Below are positions 20,331-33,240 of a stretch of 64,000 nucleotides of DNA, piece by piece. The number at the start of each line of letters is the position of its first letter. Position 1 is the first letter of the stretch. The DNA comes from Staphylococcus saccharolyticus (GTDB lineage Bacteria; Bacillota; Bacilli; Staphylococcales; Staphylococcaceae), in NCBI RefSeq assembly GCF_900458815.1, contig NZ_UHDZ01000001.1, positions 930,001 to 994,000 on the forward strand. The letters are read 5' to 3'. The notes under the pieces are model-generated. The model was not told where the DNA came from, ran no database searches, and saw nothing but the letters and a program-made list of their open reading frames with translations. A program made the position numbers and the translations under genes.

Positions 20331-20535
20331 CGGGGAACAGAATTCGTATTGAATCCGTTGTTCCATCCTGGCCCTGAACCCCAACTTGCATTGTACATAG
20401 AATTTCTGAGCGAACTTCTCTATGTTGGGGCTGGACTATAATTAAAAAAAGCATGATATAAGCGTAATTTCAATTCAATCTTCGACTGCCAATAAAAAAT
20501 ACCTTAGACAATGATTGATGTCTCAGGCTATTAAG
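20331..20535 (-). repeat. Dispersed intergenic repeat, copy 2 (inverted)
   Basis: This is the reverse complement of the block order at 7162-7375: a hairpin with GTCTAAGG, then TTGGCAGTCGAAGATTGAATTG, CCCCAAC...GTTGGGG, and GGAACAACGGATTCAATACG. The ends and dyads are better conserved than the middle. It fills most of the 346-base gap between the FUSC-type gene and hemL2, which holds no gene. Confidence 0.8.
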
Positions 20536-20550
20536 ATAAAGAGAGATTTA

Positions 20551-21840
20551 CTATTTCATTTGGCTAAATGCATAATCAGCAGCTCCTATAGTTTTATCAA
20601 TATCTTCCTCAGTGTGCTCTGTTGTTAGGAACCACGCTTCAAATTTAGAAGGAGCTAAATTAATACCTTGATTTAACATTAATTTGAAAAATTGTGCAAA
20701 GGCTTCTCCATCAGAGTTTTCAACTTGTTCATAATGAGTGACTTTCTCATCAGTGAAATATAGAGTGAGTGAGCCATAAATTCTATTAATTGTGGCTGTA
20801 ATATTATGCTTTTCAATTAAATTTAATAAACCATTTTCAAGACGCTGACCTAATTGATCTAACTTTTCATATACACCATCTTGTTCTAATACTTCTAATA
20901 ATGCAATTCCTGCTCTCATAGATAGTGGATTACCTGCCATGGTACCTGCTTGATAAGCTGGTCCTAAAGGTGCAACGTGTTCCATAATATCTTGGCGACC
21001 ACCATATCCGCCAATCGGTAAACCACCACCGACAATTTTACCAAAAGCAGTTAAATCAGGTTTAACTCCGAGTAAATCTTGGGCTGCACCATAATGGAAG
21101 CGGAATGCTGTAATTACTTCATCATAAATGACTAAAGTTCCATTGTCATGAGAAATTTTATTAACCTCTTCTAAAAAACCAGGTTGGGGCATAACCATGC
21201 CGAAGTTACCAACGATTGGTTCAACAAGAACTGCTGCAATCTCATCTTTCCAATATTCAATGGCTTCTCTATATGAATCAACATCATTGAACTGGACTGT
21301 AATTACTTCTTGAGCAACACTTTGAGGTACACCGGCTGAATCTGGAGAGCCTAACTGTGAAGGTCCACTACCAGCTGCTACTAAAACGAGGTCAGAATGT
21401 CCATGATATGAACCCGCAAATTTAATAATTTTATTTCTTTTGGTGTATGCACGTGCAACCCTTATCGTTGTCATTACTGCTTCAGTACCAGAATTAACAA
21501 AACGTATTTTTTCTAAAGAAGGGATAGCTTCTCTTAATTTTTTAGAAAAATCAATTTCTAGTTCTGTTGGCGTGCCATATAGCACACCTTTAGCTGCTTG
21601 TTCTTGAATGGCTTCAGTAATATGAGTATGCGCATGTCCAGTAATTATAGGACCATAAGCTTGTAAATAATCGATGAATTTGTTGCCGTCTACATCGTAT
21701 AAATAAGCACCATGACCTTCTTTCATTACAACTGGAGCGCCACCACCTACTGCTTTGTAAGAACGTGAAGGTGAGTTAACTCCTCCTAGTATATATTCGC
21801 TAGATAGTTCCTGCAGACGTTCGCTTTCAGTGAAATTCAT
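20551..21840 (-). CDS. hemL2: Glutamate-1-semialdehyde 2,1-aminomutase 2
   Basis: This 429-residue PLP enzyme converts glutamate-1-semialdehyde to 5-aminolevulinate. Visible features are [10 protein letters not shown], the PLP-phosphate region [17 protein letters not shown], and the Schiff-base lysine in [15 protein letters not shown]. The start is ATG 21840 after AGAGGTTGA; an in-frame ATG three codons earlier lies inside that site. Staphylococci carry this second GSA-aminomutase (GsaB) apart from the main hem operon. It connects to the hemEHY genes at the right of the window. Confidence 0.94.
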   Translation of the reverse strand: MNFTESERLQELSSEYILGGVNSPSRSYKAVGGGAPVVMKEGHGAYLYDVDGNKFIDYLQAYGPIITGHAHTHITEAIQEQAAKGVLYGTPTELEIDFSKKLREAIPSLEKIRFVNSGTEAVMTTIRVARAYTKRNKIIKFAGSYHGHSDLVLVAAGSGPSQLGSPDSAGVPQSVAQEVITVQFNDVDSYREAIEYWKDEIAAVLVEPIVGNFGMVMPQPGFLEEVNKISHDNGTLVIYDEVITAFRFHYGAAQDLLGVKPDLTAFGKIVGGGLPIGGYGGRQDIMEHVAPLGPAYQAGTMAGNPLSMRAGIALLEVLEQDGVYEKLDQLGQRLENGLLNLIEKHNITATINRIYGSLTLYFTDEKVTHYEQVENSDGEAFAQFFKLMLNQGINLAPSKFEAWFLTTEHTEEDIDKTIGAADYAFSQMK

Positions 21841-21920
21841 GTCTATCAACCTCTTTTTATTTAATATTTTCAGTTAATATCGTATCATAAAACCAACACT
21901 ATTAAGAAGTAGGTGAACAC

Positions 21921-22379
21921 ATGATTAAAAAAGGCGAGCAATTTCCATCTTTTTCGTTAGAGAATCAAAATGGTAAAGTAATAACTAATGATACAATTAG
22001 AGGGCGCAAAGCGATTCTGTATTTCTATCCAAGAGATAACACACCAACATGTACAACAGAAGCGTGTGATTTTAGAGATTATTTATCAGATTTTAATCAT
22101 TTAGGTGTAGATGTTTACGGAATTAGTGCTGATTCTAAAACTAAACATCAAAATTTTATAAAGAAACACCAATTAAATTTTGACTTACTGGTAGACGAAG
22201 ATTACAAATTAGCAGATAAAGTTGGTGTTTACCAGTTAAAAAAATCATTCGGCAAGGAAAGTATGGGAATTGTACGAACTACATTTGTTATAGATGAAAA
22301 TGGATATATATTAGATATCATTGAAAAAGTAAAAGTTAAAACTCAAATAAGCGAATTAAAAACTATTTTGGAGGGTTAA
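21921..22379 (+). CDS. bcp: Bcp-type thioredoxin-dependent peroxiredoxin
   Basis: A 152-residue AhpC/TSA-fold protein. The peroxidatic Cys44 lies in NTPTCTTEAC, with Cys49 five residues later as the likely resolving cysteine of atypical 2-Cys PrxQ/Bcp enzymes. It reduces hydroperoxides in the cytosol using thioredoxin. ATG follows AAGTAGGTGA. The next gene starts two bases after its stop, giving an operon, and perR follows, so the neighbourhood fits peroxide defence. Confidence 0.93.
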   Translation: MIKKGEQFPSFSLENQNGKVITNDTIRGRKAILYFYPRDNTPTCTTEACDFRDYLSDFNHLGVDVYGISADSKTKHQNFIKKHQLNFDLLVDEDYKLADKVGVYQLKKSFGKESMGIVRTTFVIDENGYILDIIEKVKVKTQISELKTILEG

Positions 22380-22381
22380 TC

Positions 22382-23332
22382 GTGAAGATTGTCAGCTTGA
22401 ATAGATTGAAAGAGATAGAAGATGAGTTAAGAGCTAAATTTCCTAGTGAAACGTTCAAATTTTATGATAAGGTAGAAAGTGTCTCAATAGGAGATAGAAA
22501 GACCTTAGATATTTTAATAGGTTATAATGGAAAAATTGATAAAAGCTTTATTGAAGAATGTGAAAATTTAAAATGGATAGGCTGGTTTGCGACAGGAGTA
22601 AATAATCTTCCATTAGATTATATAAATGACAAAAAAATAATTCTAACTAATGGGCGAGGTATTCAAGCTAAACAATTATCTGAATTTATTATCGCATTTA
22701 TATTGGATGACTATAAGAAAATGAGAACGTCATATAAAAATCAAGTTGCTAAAAAATATGATCGTAGTCTGACTGGTAAAAGAGTTAAAGGAGAAAAATT
22801 ATTATTTTTAGGCACTGGTGCTATTGCTCAAAAAACTGCATACTTAGCTCAAGCCTTTGGAATGAAAGTAATAGGAATCAGTAAATTCGGCAAAGAAAAA
22901 GAACATTTTGATGAAATCTTTTCGTTAGATAAGTTAGATAAAGTGATAGACGATGCAGATATCATTGTTAACTCACTACCTGAAACTAAAGAAACTATCC
23001 ATTTACTCCAAAGAGGAGATTTTGAAAAGATGAAAGACGATGCATTGTTTATAAATATTGGAAGAGGAACGATAGTAGATGAACAAGTTATGGTAAATGT
23101 ACTGAAAGATAAACTTATTCGACATGCATATTTAGATGTTTTTGAAAATGAGCCTCTCAATAGTGACAATTCGTTATATGAATTAAATAATGTAACAATT
23201 ACTGCACATATTACAGGCAATGATAAAAATATTAATCGAGAAGCGACAAATATTTTTGAAAGAAATCTTGAATATTTTCTCAATAACAAAGATGTAATTG
23301 AGAATAAAGTTGATCCTAATAAAGGATATTAG
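22382..23332 (+). CDS. D-isomer-specific 2-hydroxyacid dehydrogenase family protein
   Basis: A 316-residue NAD(P)-dependent dehydrogenase. The Rossmann segment is LFLGTGAIAQKTAYLA (about 140-156). Catalytic residues are visible as Arg in NIGRGTIVDE, Glu in DVFENEPL and His in ITAHITGND. The substrate cannot be named from sequence. GTG start at 22382, with GGAGGG inside the end of bcp as its ribosome site, indicating co-expression with the peroxiredoxin. Confidence 0.88.
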   Translation: MKIVSLNRLKEIEDELRAKFPSETFKFYDKVESVSIGDRKTLDILIGYNGKIDKSFIEECENLKWIGWFATGVNNLPLDYINDKKIILTNGRGIQAKQLSEFIIAFILDDYKKMRTSYKNQVAKKYDRSLTGKRVKGEKLLFLGTGAIAQKTAYLAQAFGMKVIGISKFGKEKEHFDEIFSLDKLDKVIDDADIIVNSLPETKETIHLLQRGDFEKMKDDALFINIGRGTIVDEQVMVNVLKDKLIRHAYLDVFENEPLNSDNSLYELNNVTITAHITGNDKNINREATNIFERNLEYFLNNKDVIENKVDPNKGY

Positions 23333-23352
23333 TTGAAAACTACACGTACTTA

Positions 23353-23382
23353 TTGACATTTATTTATAGCAACAGTTATATT
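23353..23382 (+). promoter_or_regulatory. perR promoter
   Basis: A -35 TTGACA (23353-23358) and -10 TATATT (23377-23382), 18 bases apart, lie 45 bases ahead of the perR start. Confidence 0.7.
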
Positions 23383-23391
23383 AGTATCAAG

Positions 23392-23406
23392 TAATAATTA
23401 TTATTA
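23392..23406. promoter_or_regulatory. PerR box (autoregulatory operator)
   Basis: TAATAATTATTATTA matches the 7-1-7 PerR consensus TTATAATTATTATAA at 13 of 15 positions. It sits between the perR -10 element and the start codon, where bound PerR would block its own transcription. Confidence 0.75.
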
Positions 23407-23427
23407 ATTAGAAAGATGGTGAATTCA

Positions 23428-23883
23428 ATGAGTGCGGAATTAGAGTCAATAGAACATGAACTTGAAGAATCAATTGCTTCTTTGAGAAAAGCTGGAATTC
23501 GTATAACTCCACAAAGACAAGCAATCATTCGCTATCTTATTTCTTCACATTCACATCCAACAGCTGATGAGATTTACCAAGCTCTTTCACCTGATTTTCC
23601 TAATATAAGTGTTGCGACAATATATAACAATCTCAGAGTTTTTAAAGACATTGGTATAGTAAAAGAATTAACATATGGCGATGCATCGAGTAGATTTGAC
23701 TTTAATACTAATAATCACTACCACATTATTTGTGAAAAGTGTGGAAAAATAGTAGATTTCCATTATCCTCAATTAGATGAAGTTGAACAATTAGCTCAAC
23801 ACGTTACTGATTTCGATGTAACGCATCATCGTATGGAGATTTATGGCATATGTAAAGAATGTAAGGAAAGCGAAAAGTCATAA
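23428..23883 (+). CDS. perR: PerR, peroxide-responsive Fur-family repressor
   Basis: A 151-residue Fur-family regulator. The winged helix spans about 20-85 ([30 protein letters not shown]). The metal-sensing region has [13 protein letters not shown] and the second CXXC is ICKEC, giving structural Zn ligands Cys102/105/142/145. His residues in HYH and THHRME complete the regulatory Fe/Mn site that is oxidised by peroxide. The start is ATG 23428 ([14 protein letters not shown]), as in S. aureus PerR; an ATG four codons upstream overlaps the ribosome-site region. Confidence 0.95.
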   Translation: MSAELESIEHELEESIASLRKAGIRITPQRQAIIRYLISSHSHPTADEIYQALSPDFPNISVATIYNNLRVFKDIGIVKELTYGDASSRFDFNTNNHYHIICEKCGKIVDFHYPQLDEVEQLAQHVTDFDVTHHRMEIYGICKECKESEKS

Positions 23884-23895
23884 ACTTGTAAAACC

Positions 23896-24016
23896 AAGAG
23901 GTTTCGATAAAGAAAAAAGATACTAGTCTCAATCAAACTGAGGACTAGTCTGAAGAGGTTCAAGATATATCAACAAATTGATCTTGAGACTTAAATAATT
24001 CTTGTCGATACCTCTT
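23896..24016 (+). ncRNA. Branched structured RNA candidate downstream of perR
   Basis: A long imperfect outer stem joins 23896-23914 (AAGAGGTTTCGATAAAGAA) with 23999-24016 (TTCTTGTCGATACCTCTT), about 17 pairs. It encloses two hairpins: ACTAGTC/GACTAGT (23922-23949) and TCAAGAT/ATCTTGA (23960-23987). A second AAGAGGT at 23953-23959 could also pair with the 3' arm, allowing an alternative fold. No open reading frame is present and I recognise no known RNA family. Confidence 0.5.
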
Positions 24017-24166
24017 AATTTATGTTTCTTTTTAATAGTGTGAATAATATAAGTTTAAACTCTATTATCAAAACATTCTATTTACACTTTATAAATCTAT
24101 TCTTCTTAATGAAGAAATAAATTCACTCATAAAGTAATTTTGAACATAAAAACTTTGATATATTTA

Positions 24167-24195
24167 TTGACGATAACAAGATAACTTGGTAATAT
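24167..24195 (+). promoter_or_regulatory. rRNA operon promoter P1
   Basis: A -35 TTGACG (24167-24172) and -10 TAATAT (24190-24195) with 17-base spacing. Confidence 0.65.
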
Positions 24196-24364
24196 ATAAA
24201 AGTCGTCAAAAACAGATTAATTAATTGAAAACTTAAAGTAAAAAGCATTAAGCAGATATTAATAAAGTGTAATTTTGACTATTGAATTTTCACGATAAAC
24301 ACTATAAGATATTATTTGTTGAATTAATTAAGAACAAACAAGAAATAAAATAAAAAAATTATTC

Positions 24365-24393
24365 TTGACTTAATGAATTCATTTTGATACAAT
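24365..24393 (+). promoter_or_regulatory. rRNA operon promoter P2
   Basis: A -35 TTGACT (24365-24370) and -10 TACAAT (24388-24393) with ideal 17-base spacing, about 120 bases before the mature 16S end. Confidence 0.75.
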
Positions 24394-24516
24394 AATGTGT
24401 TGTAAGTGTTAATGAACATTGAAAACTGAATGACAATATGTCAACGTTAATTCCAATAAACAGTAACGAAACGTTACAAACTATTAGTATTTATGAGCTA
24501 ATCAAACATCATAATT

Positions 24517-26078
<1,562 letters not shown>

Positions 26079-26162
26079 ATTCGGAATATCTTCGTAGAAG
26101 ATGAGGAATAACGTGACATATTGTATTCAGTTTTGAATGTTTATTATCATTCAAGTGAAAAT

Positions 26163-26239
<77 letters not shown>

Positions 26240-26258
26240 TTTATTAATTACATATTTT

Positions 26259-26334
26259 GGGGGCTTAGCTCAGTTGGGAGAGCGCCTGCTTTGCACGCAG
26301 GAGGTCAGCGGTTCGATCCCGCTAGTCTCCACCA
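26259..26334 (+). tRNA. tRNA-Ala (TGC)
   Basis: 76 bases with encoded CCA, anticodon TGC in TTTGCAC, second tRNA of the 16S-23S spacer. Its acceptor stem contains two G-T pairs. Confidence 0.97.
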
Positions 26335-26576
26335 TTTTTATTGTACATTGAAAACTAGATAAGTAAGTAAAGATTTTACCAAGCAAAACCGAGTGAATAG
26401 AGTTTTAAATAAGCTTGAATTCATAAATAATCGCTAGTGTTCGAAAGAACACTCACAAGATTAATAACGTGTTTTTGTTTTAAACTTTAAAAGAAATCGT
26501 TTTTCAGGTAACGAATGGAAACGAAGCCATATGAAAGCGATTGACTTAAAGTTGAGCGAAAACAGAGATTAAGTTA

Positions 26577-29487
<2,911 letters not shown>

Positions 29488-29554
29488 AATAAAAATGTTT
29501 TGCGACACAAAACCTTACTTACTATCTAGTTTTGAATGTATAAACATTCACTTG

Positions 29555-29669
29555 TCTGGTGACAATGGCAAGGAGGTCACACCTGTTCCCATGCCGAACA
29601 CAGAAGTTAAGCTCCTTAGCGCCGATGGTAGTCGGACTGACGTTCCGCTAGAGTAGGACGTTGCCAGGC
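29555..29669 (+). rRNA. 5S ribosomal RNA
   Basis: 115 bases from TCTGGTGACAATGGC to GTTGCCAGGC. The two ends pair and the conserved CCGAACACAGAAGTTAAG core is present. Confidence 0.96.
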
Positions 29670-29680
29670 AAATTATATTC

Positions 29681-29756
29681 GGAGAATTAGCTCAGCTGGG
29701 AGAGCATCTGCCTTACAAGCAGAGGGTCGGCGGTTCGAACCCGTCATTCTCCACCA
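29681..29756 (+). tRNA. tRNA-Val (TAC)
   Basis: 76 bases with CCA, anticodon TAC in CTTACAA. First tRNA after 5S. Confidence 0.96.
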
Positions 29757-29762
29757 TTGATA

Positions 29763-29838
<76 letters not shown>

Positions 29839-29844
29839 TCTTTT

Positions 29845-29920
29845 GAGCCATTAGCTCAGTTGGTAGAGCATCTGACTTTTAATCAGAGGGTCAGAGGTTC
29901 GAATCCTCTATGGCTCACCA
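29845..29920 (+). tRNA. tRNA-Lys (TTT)
   Basis: 76 bases with CCA, anticodon TTT in CTTTTAA. Confidence 0.96.
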
Positions 29921-29928
29921 TTACTTAC

Positions 29929-30011
29929 GCGGGTGTGGCGGAATTGGCAGACGCACTAGACTTAGGATCTAGCGCCTTTACGGCGTGGGGGTTCGAATCC
30001 CTTCACCCGCA
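29929..30011 (+). tRNA. tRNA-Leu (TAG)
   Basis: 83 bases with a long variable arm, anticodon loop CTTAGGA. CCA is not encoded. Confidence 0.95.
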
Positions 30012-30014
30012 TAT

Positions 30015-30089
30015 GCGGAAGTAGTTCAGTGGTAGAACACCACCTTGCCAAGGTGGGGGTCGCGGGTTCGAATCCCGTCTTCCGCTCCA
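30015..30089 (+). tRNA. tRNA-Gly (GCC), proteinogenic type
   Basis: 75 bases with CCA, anticodon GCC. It has the normal GG in the D-loop and a TTCGAAT T-loop, unlike the two tRNA-Gly genes at 31726 and 31811. Confidence 0.96.
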
Positions 30090-30096
30090 TTATTTT

Positions 30097-30185
30097 GCCG
30101 GGGTGGCGGAACTGGCAGACGCACAGGACTTAAAATCCTGCGGTGAGAGATCACCGTACCGGTTCAATTCCGGTCCTCGGCACCA
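30097..30185 (+). tRNA. tRNA-Leu (TAA)
   Basis: 89 bases with a long variable arm and CCA, anticodon TAA. Confidence 0.95.
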
Positions 30186-30200
30186 TATTTATTTAATAAT

Positions 30201-30274
30201 GCGCCCGTAGCTCAACTGGATAGAGCGTTTGACTACGGATCAAAAGGTTATGGGTTCGACTCCTATCGGGCGCG
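30201..30274 (+). tRNA. tRNA-Arg (ACG)
   Basis: 74 bases without encoded CCA, anticodon loop CTACGGA. Confidence 0.95.
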
Positions 30275-30283
30275 TTTATTCTA

Positions 30284-30357
30284 CGGGAATTAGCTCAGCT
30301 TGGTAGAGCACTTGGTTTGGGACCAAGGGGGCGTAGGTTCGAATCCTGTCTTCCCGA
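30284..30357 (+). tRNA. tRNA-Pro (TGG)
   Basis: 74 bases without encoded CCA, anticodon TGG. The acceptor stem has a T7-C66 mismatch and the T-stem has two G-T pairs, so it looks slightly degenerate. Confidence 0.9.
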
Positions 30358-30372
30358 TAGTACATTTTTTTT

Positions 30373-30448
30373 GGGGGCTTAGCTCAGCTGGGAGAGCGCC
30401 TGCTTTGCACGCAGGAGGTCAGCGGTTCGATCCCGCTAGTCTCCACCA
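30373..30448 (+). tRNA. tRNA-Ala (TGC), second copy
   Basis: 76 bases with CCA. It differs from the spacer copy at one D-loop base. Confidence 0.96.
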
Positions 30449-30474
30449 TTATTAAAATTTACAAACTACATAAC

Positions 30475-30548
30475 GGCGGTGTAGCTCAGCTGGCTAGAGC
30501 GTACGGTTCATACCCGTGAGGCCGGGGGTTCGATCCCCTCCACCGCCA
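30475..30548 (+). tRNA. tRNA-Met (CAT), elongator
   Basis: 74 bases without CCA, anticodon loop TTCATAC. Its place before the Ile2-type tRNA follows the usual Bacillales cluster order. Confidence 0.9.
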
Positions 30549-30575
30549 CTACTATTAGTTGTAGAATTATATTTA

Positions 30576-30649
30576 GGACCTTTAGCTCAGTTGGTTAGAG
30601 CTAACGGCTCATAACCGTTCGGTCGCAGGTTCGAGTCCTGCAAGGTCCA
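30576..30649 (+). tRNA. tRNA-Ile2 (CAT, lysidine type)
   Basis: 74 bases. The CAT anticodon and the GGACCTT acceptor resemble the minor isoleucine tRNA modified by TilS. The assignment over Met rests on the acceptor sequence and cluster position. Confidence 0.8.
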
Positions 30650-30658
30650 TATAATTTT

Positions 30659-30748
30659 GGAGGAATACCCAAGTCCGGCTGAAGGGATCGGTCTTGAAAA
30701 CCGACAGGGGCTTAACGGCTCGCGGGGGTTCGAATCCCTCTTCCTCCG
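30659..30748 (+). tRNA. tRNA-Ser (TGA), copy 1
   Basis: 90 bases with a long variable arm, anticodon loop CTTGAAA. CCA is not encoded. Confidence 0.95.
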
Positions 30749-30757
30749 TTTTTTGAT

Positions 30758-30833
30758 GGTCCCGTAGTGTAGCGGTTAACACGCCTGCCTGTCACGCAGG
30801 AGATCGCGGGTTCGATTCCCGTCGGGACCGCCA
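30758..30833 (+). tRNA. tRNA-Asp (GTC), copy 1
   Basis: 76 bases with CCA and a fully paired acceptor stem (GGTCCCG/CGGGACC). Confidence 0.96.
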
Positions 30834-30869
30834 TTTTAGAATTATAGTAGCGATTTGCCTATAAATAGT

Positions 30870-30962
30870 GGAGGAATACCCAAGTCCGGCTGAAGGGATC
30901 GGTCTTGAAAACCGACAGGGCCTTAACGGGCCGCGGGGGTTCAAATCCCTCTTCCTCCGCCA
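30870..30962 (+). tRNA. tRNA-Ser (TGA), copy 2
   Basis: 93 bases including CCA. It is nearly identical to copy 1 apart from the variable arm and one T-loop base. Confidence 0.95.
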
Positions 30963-30972
30963 TTATTATTAT

Positions 30973-31046
<74 letters not shown>

Positions 31047-31060
31047 TATTATCTTTTATA

Positions 31061-31136
31061 GGTCGTGTAGTGTAGCGGTTAACACGCCTGCCTGTCACGT
31101 AGGAGATCGCGGGTTCGATTCCCGTCGAGACCGCCA
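31061..31136 (+). tRNA. tRNA-Asp (GTC), copy 2, degenerate
   Basis: 76 bases with CCA. The acceptor 5' arm is GGTCGTG against CGAGACC, giving a G5-A68 mismatch and a T-G pair; the anticodon stem also has a G-T pair (GTAGG for GCAGG). The copies at 30758 and 63810 have perfect acceptor stems. Confidence 0.9.
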
Positions 31137-31153
31137 TTACGAATTATTATTTA

Positions 31154-31226
31154 GGTTCAGTAGCTCAGTTGGTAGAGCAATGGATTGAAGCTCCATGTGT
31201 CGGCAGTTCGATTCTGTCCTGAACCA
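31154..31226 (+). tRNA. tRNA-Phe (GAA)
   Basis: 73 bases without encoded CCA, anticodon loop TTGAAGC. Confidence 0.96.
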
Positions 31227-31234
31227 TATTTGTT

Positions 31235-31310
<76 letters not shown>

Positions 31311-31311
31311 T

Positions 31312-31395
31312 GGAGGGGTAGCGAAGTGGCTAAACGCGGCGGACTGTAAATCCGCTCCTTCGGGTTCGGCAGTTCGAATCTGCCCCCCTCCACCA
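31312..31395 (+). tRNA. tRNA-Tyr (GTA)
   Basis: 84 bases with a long variable arm and CCA, starting one base after the previous tRNA. Confidence 0.96.
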
Positions 31396-31404
31396 TATCT
31401 GAAT

Positions 31405-31478
31405 AGGGGCATAGTTCAACGGTAGAATAGAGGTCTCCAAAACCTTTGATGTGGGTTCGATTCCTACTGCCCCTGCCA
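31405..31478 (+). tRNA. tRNA-Trp (CCA)
   Basis: 74 bases with CCA end, anticodon loop CTCCAAA. Confidence 0.96.
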
Positions 31479-31479
31479 T

Positions 31480-31553
31480 GGCGGTTGTGGCGAAGTGGTT
31501 AACGCATCGGATTGTGGTTCCGACACTCGAGGGTTCGATTCCCTTCAACCGCC
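31480..31553 (+). tRNA. tRNA-His (GTG)
   Basis: 74 bases including the extra G at -1 paired with C73, anticodon loop TTGTGGT. Confidence 0.95.
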
Positions 31554-31564
31554 CTTATGATTAA

Positions 31565-31636
31565 TGGGCTATAGCCAAGCGGTAAGGCAACGGACTTTGA
31601 CTCCGTCACGCGCTGGTTCGAATCCAGCTAGCCCAG
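31565..31636 (+). tRNA. tRNA-Gln (TTG)
   Basis: 72 bases, anticodon loop CTTTGAC, G discriminator, no encoded CCA. Confidence 0.95.
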
Positions 31637-31641
31637 TTATT

Positions 31642-31715
<74 letters not shown>

Positions 31716-31725
31716 GGTTATATAT

Positions 31726-31800
31726 GCGGGAGTAGTTCAACTCTTAGAACACATTCCTTCCCGGAATGAGATATAGGTGCAAATCCTATCTTCCGCTCCA
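31726..31800 (+). tRNA. tRNA-Gly (TCC), non-proteinogenic wall type, copy 1
   Basis: 75 bases with CCA. The D-loop reads AACTCTTA without the usual GG, and the T-loop is TGCAAAT instead of TTCGAAT. In S. aureus such tRNAs bind EF-Tu poorly and feed glycine to FemX/A/B for the pentaglycine bridge. Confidence 0.92.
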
Positions 31801-31810
31801 ATTAATATAT

Positions 31811-31885
31811 GCGGGAGTAGTTCAATTTTCAGAACACGTTCCTTCCCGGAACGAGGTATAGGTGTAAGTCCTATCTTCCGCTCCA
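31811..31885 (+). tRNA. tRNA-Gly (TCC), non-proteinogenic wall type, copy 2
   Basis: 75 bases with CCA. The D-loop lacks GG (AATTTTCA) and the T-loop is TGTAAGT. It lies in tandem with copy 1, ten bases apart. Confidence 0.92.
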
Positions 31886-31891
31886 TTATTC

Positions 31892-31914
31892 ACTTCCATA
31901 GGGGGAAGTTTTTT
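31892..31914 (+). terminator. Terminator within the tRNA cluster
   Basis: ACTTCC pairs with GGAAGT and is followed by TTTTTT. It sits between the last tRNA-Gly and tRNA-Leu, so tRNA-Leu would need read-through. Confidence 0.75.
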
Positions 31915-31927
31915 ATTTATGTATTGG

Positions 31928-32010
31928 GCCGGTGTGGCGGAATTGGCAGACGCGCGGGACTCAAAATCCTGTTCCTTTTTGGAGTGTCGGTTCGATCCCG
32001 ACCACCGGTA
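31928..32010 (+). tRNA. tRNA-Leu (CAA)
   Basis: 83 bases with a long variable arm, anticodon loop CTCAAAA, no encoded CCA. The first acceptor pair is G-T. Confidence 0.92.
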
Positions 32011-32469
32011 TAATTTTATATTTTTTTAGAAACTTTTAGACACATTTAGGATTTATTTTTATGCCACATCTATGTCACAAACTAAAAAATTACTAAGTTT
32101 TAATTATTTTATATGAATTATTGAAAATTTTTTGTTTTATTAATGTATTGTAACTATCATATATGAAAACTTAAAATCATAACGAAACAGTTCTTAACAT
32201 AGATATACACATTTGTCTTCATAGACATATCAGGATTTGATTGCTTTTGACACCAATTGTTATACTAAGTAAATTCATATGTACTCAAAAGTATATTATT
32301 TATATATTAATATTTTTAATACCAAAATATATATTAATATAATATTTAAGAAATATTAATGTATAATTAGGCAGTTATAAACAATAGTTAACACATATAA
32401 TATATATTTTGATTATAATAGATGTTATAAAAGTTATAATGAATATTTAAAATTTTAGGAGGTTTTAAA
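32011..32469. other. AT-rich gap between tRNA-Leu and the Esp pseudogene
   Basis: Nearly 460 bases with no coding frame or strong hairpin. It should contain the old protease promoter, which I cannot place reliably. Confidence 0.5.
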
Positions 32470-33240
32470 ATGAAAAAAAGTTTTTATCAATGTGTTCAAT
32501 TGCAATGGTGACACTAGCTACGACGACTCTCATTAATACTTCTTATGAGAGTGAAACTCATCATTCACAAAACCATACTTTACATCAACCTAGCCAGAAT
32601 AATGTTCTAGATATTACTCAATCGCATAAAAATATTCAACCAAGTCAAGCTAAAAATTATCCAAGTGTTATTTTCCCGAATAATAATTGGCATCAAGTTT
32701 TTAACACGACTTACTAATGGTGCACATGGTAATCCACAAAACATAAATGTTCATCCTTCTGCTAAAAACGAGAGAGATTATCCAAATGGAAAATTTGTAG
32801 GTCAAGAAATTATACAATATCCTGGAAATAGTGATTTAGCAATTTTAAAAGTATCTCCTAACCAAAATGGTCAACATATTGGAGATGTTGTTAAACCAGC
32901 CAAAGTAAGCAATAATAATGATACTAGAATTAACGAAGATATTACAGTTACTGGTTATCCTGGAGATAAACCTCTGGCAACGATGTGGGAAAGTATTGGT
33001 AAAATCACTTATATCGGTGGAGAAGAATTAAGATATGATTTAAGTACAGTTGGAGGGAACTCAGGATTTCCTGTATTTAATAGTAAACATGAATTAATTG
33101 GTATTCATTGGGGTGGTGTCGATAACAAATACAATTCTAGCGTATATATCAATGATTTCGTTCAACAATTTTTGAGAAACAATATTCCAGTTATAGATAT
33201 ACAGGAAAGTAATACAGTTCTTAACGATAAATCAGCATAA
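32470..33240 (+). pseudogene. Glutamyl endopeptidase (V8/Esp family), broken
   Basis: AGGAGG precedes ATG 32470. A base is missing in the signal-peptide start (AAAAAAAGTTTTTATC), so the coding frame moves to MCSIAMVTLATTTL. The propeptide (PSQAKNYPSVIFPNNN) follows up to NTT. About 38 residues are then absent, and the frame changes at 32705-32717 to continue as NGAHGNPQNINVHPSAKNE. The deletion removes the catalytic histidine region (TNKHVV in Esp), while the serine motif remains as GGNSGFP. The protein would be inactive. Esp of S. epidermidis degrades proteins needed by S. aureus for biofilm and nasal colonisation. Confidence 0.9.

Larger units (their letters stand above)
24017..24516. other. 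rRNA operon promoter and leader region
   Basis: This 500-base AT-rich stretch has no coding frame. It holds two good promoter matches (listed separately) and the transcribed leader ahead of 16S. Confidence 0.7.

Noticed and set aside
22849..23289. A 146-codon minus-strand frame inside the 2-hydroxyacid dehydrogenase gene
   Set aside because: It is antisense to a clear enzyme with all catalytic residues, lacks a ribosome site and has low-complexity serine-rich content.
24275..24308. A possible third rRNA promoter (TTGACT with TATAAG)
   Set aside because: The spacing of 22 bases is too long for a standard promoter.
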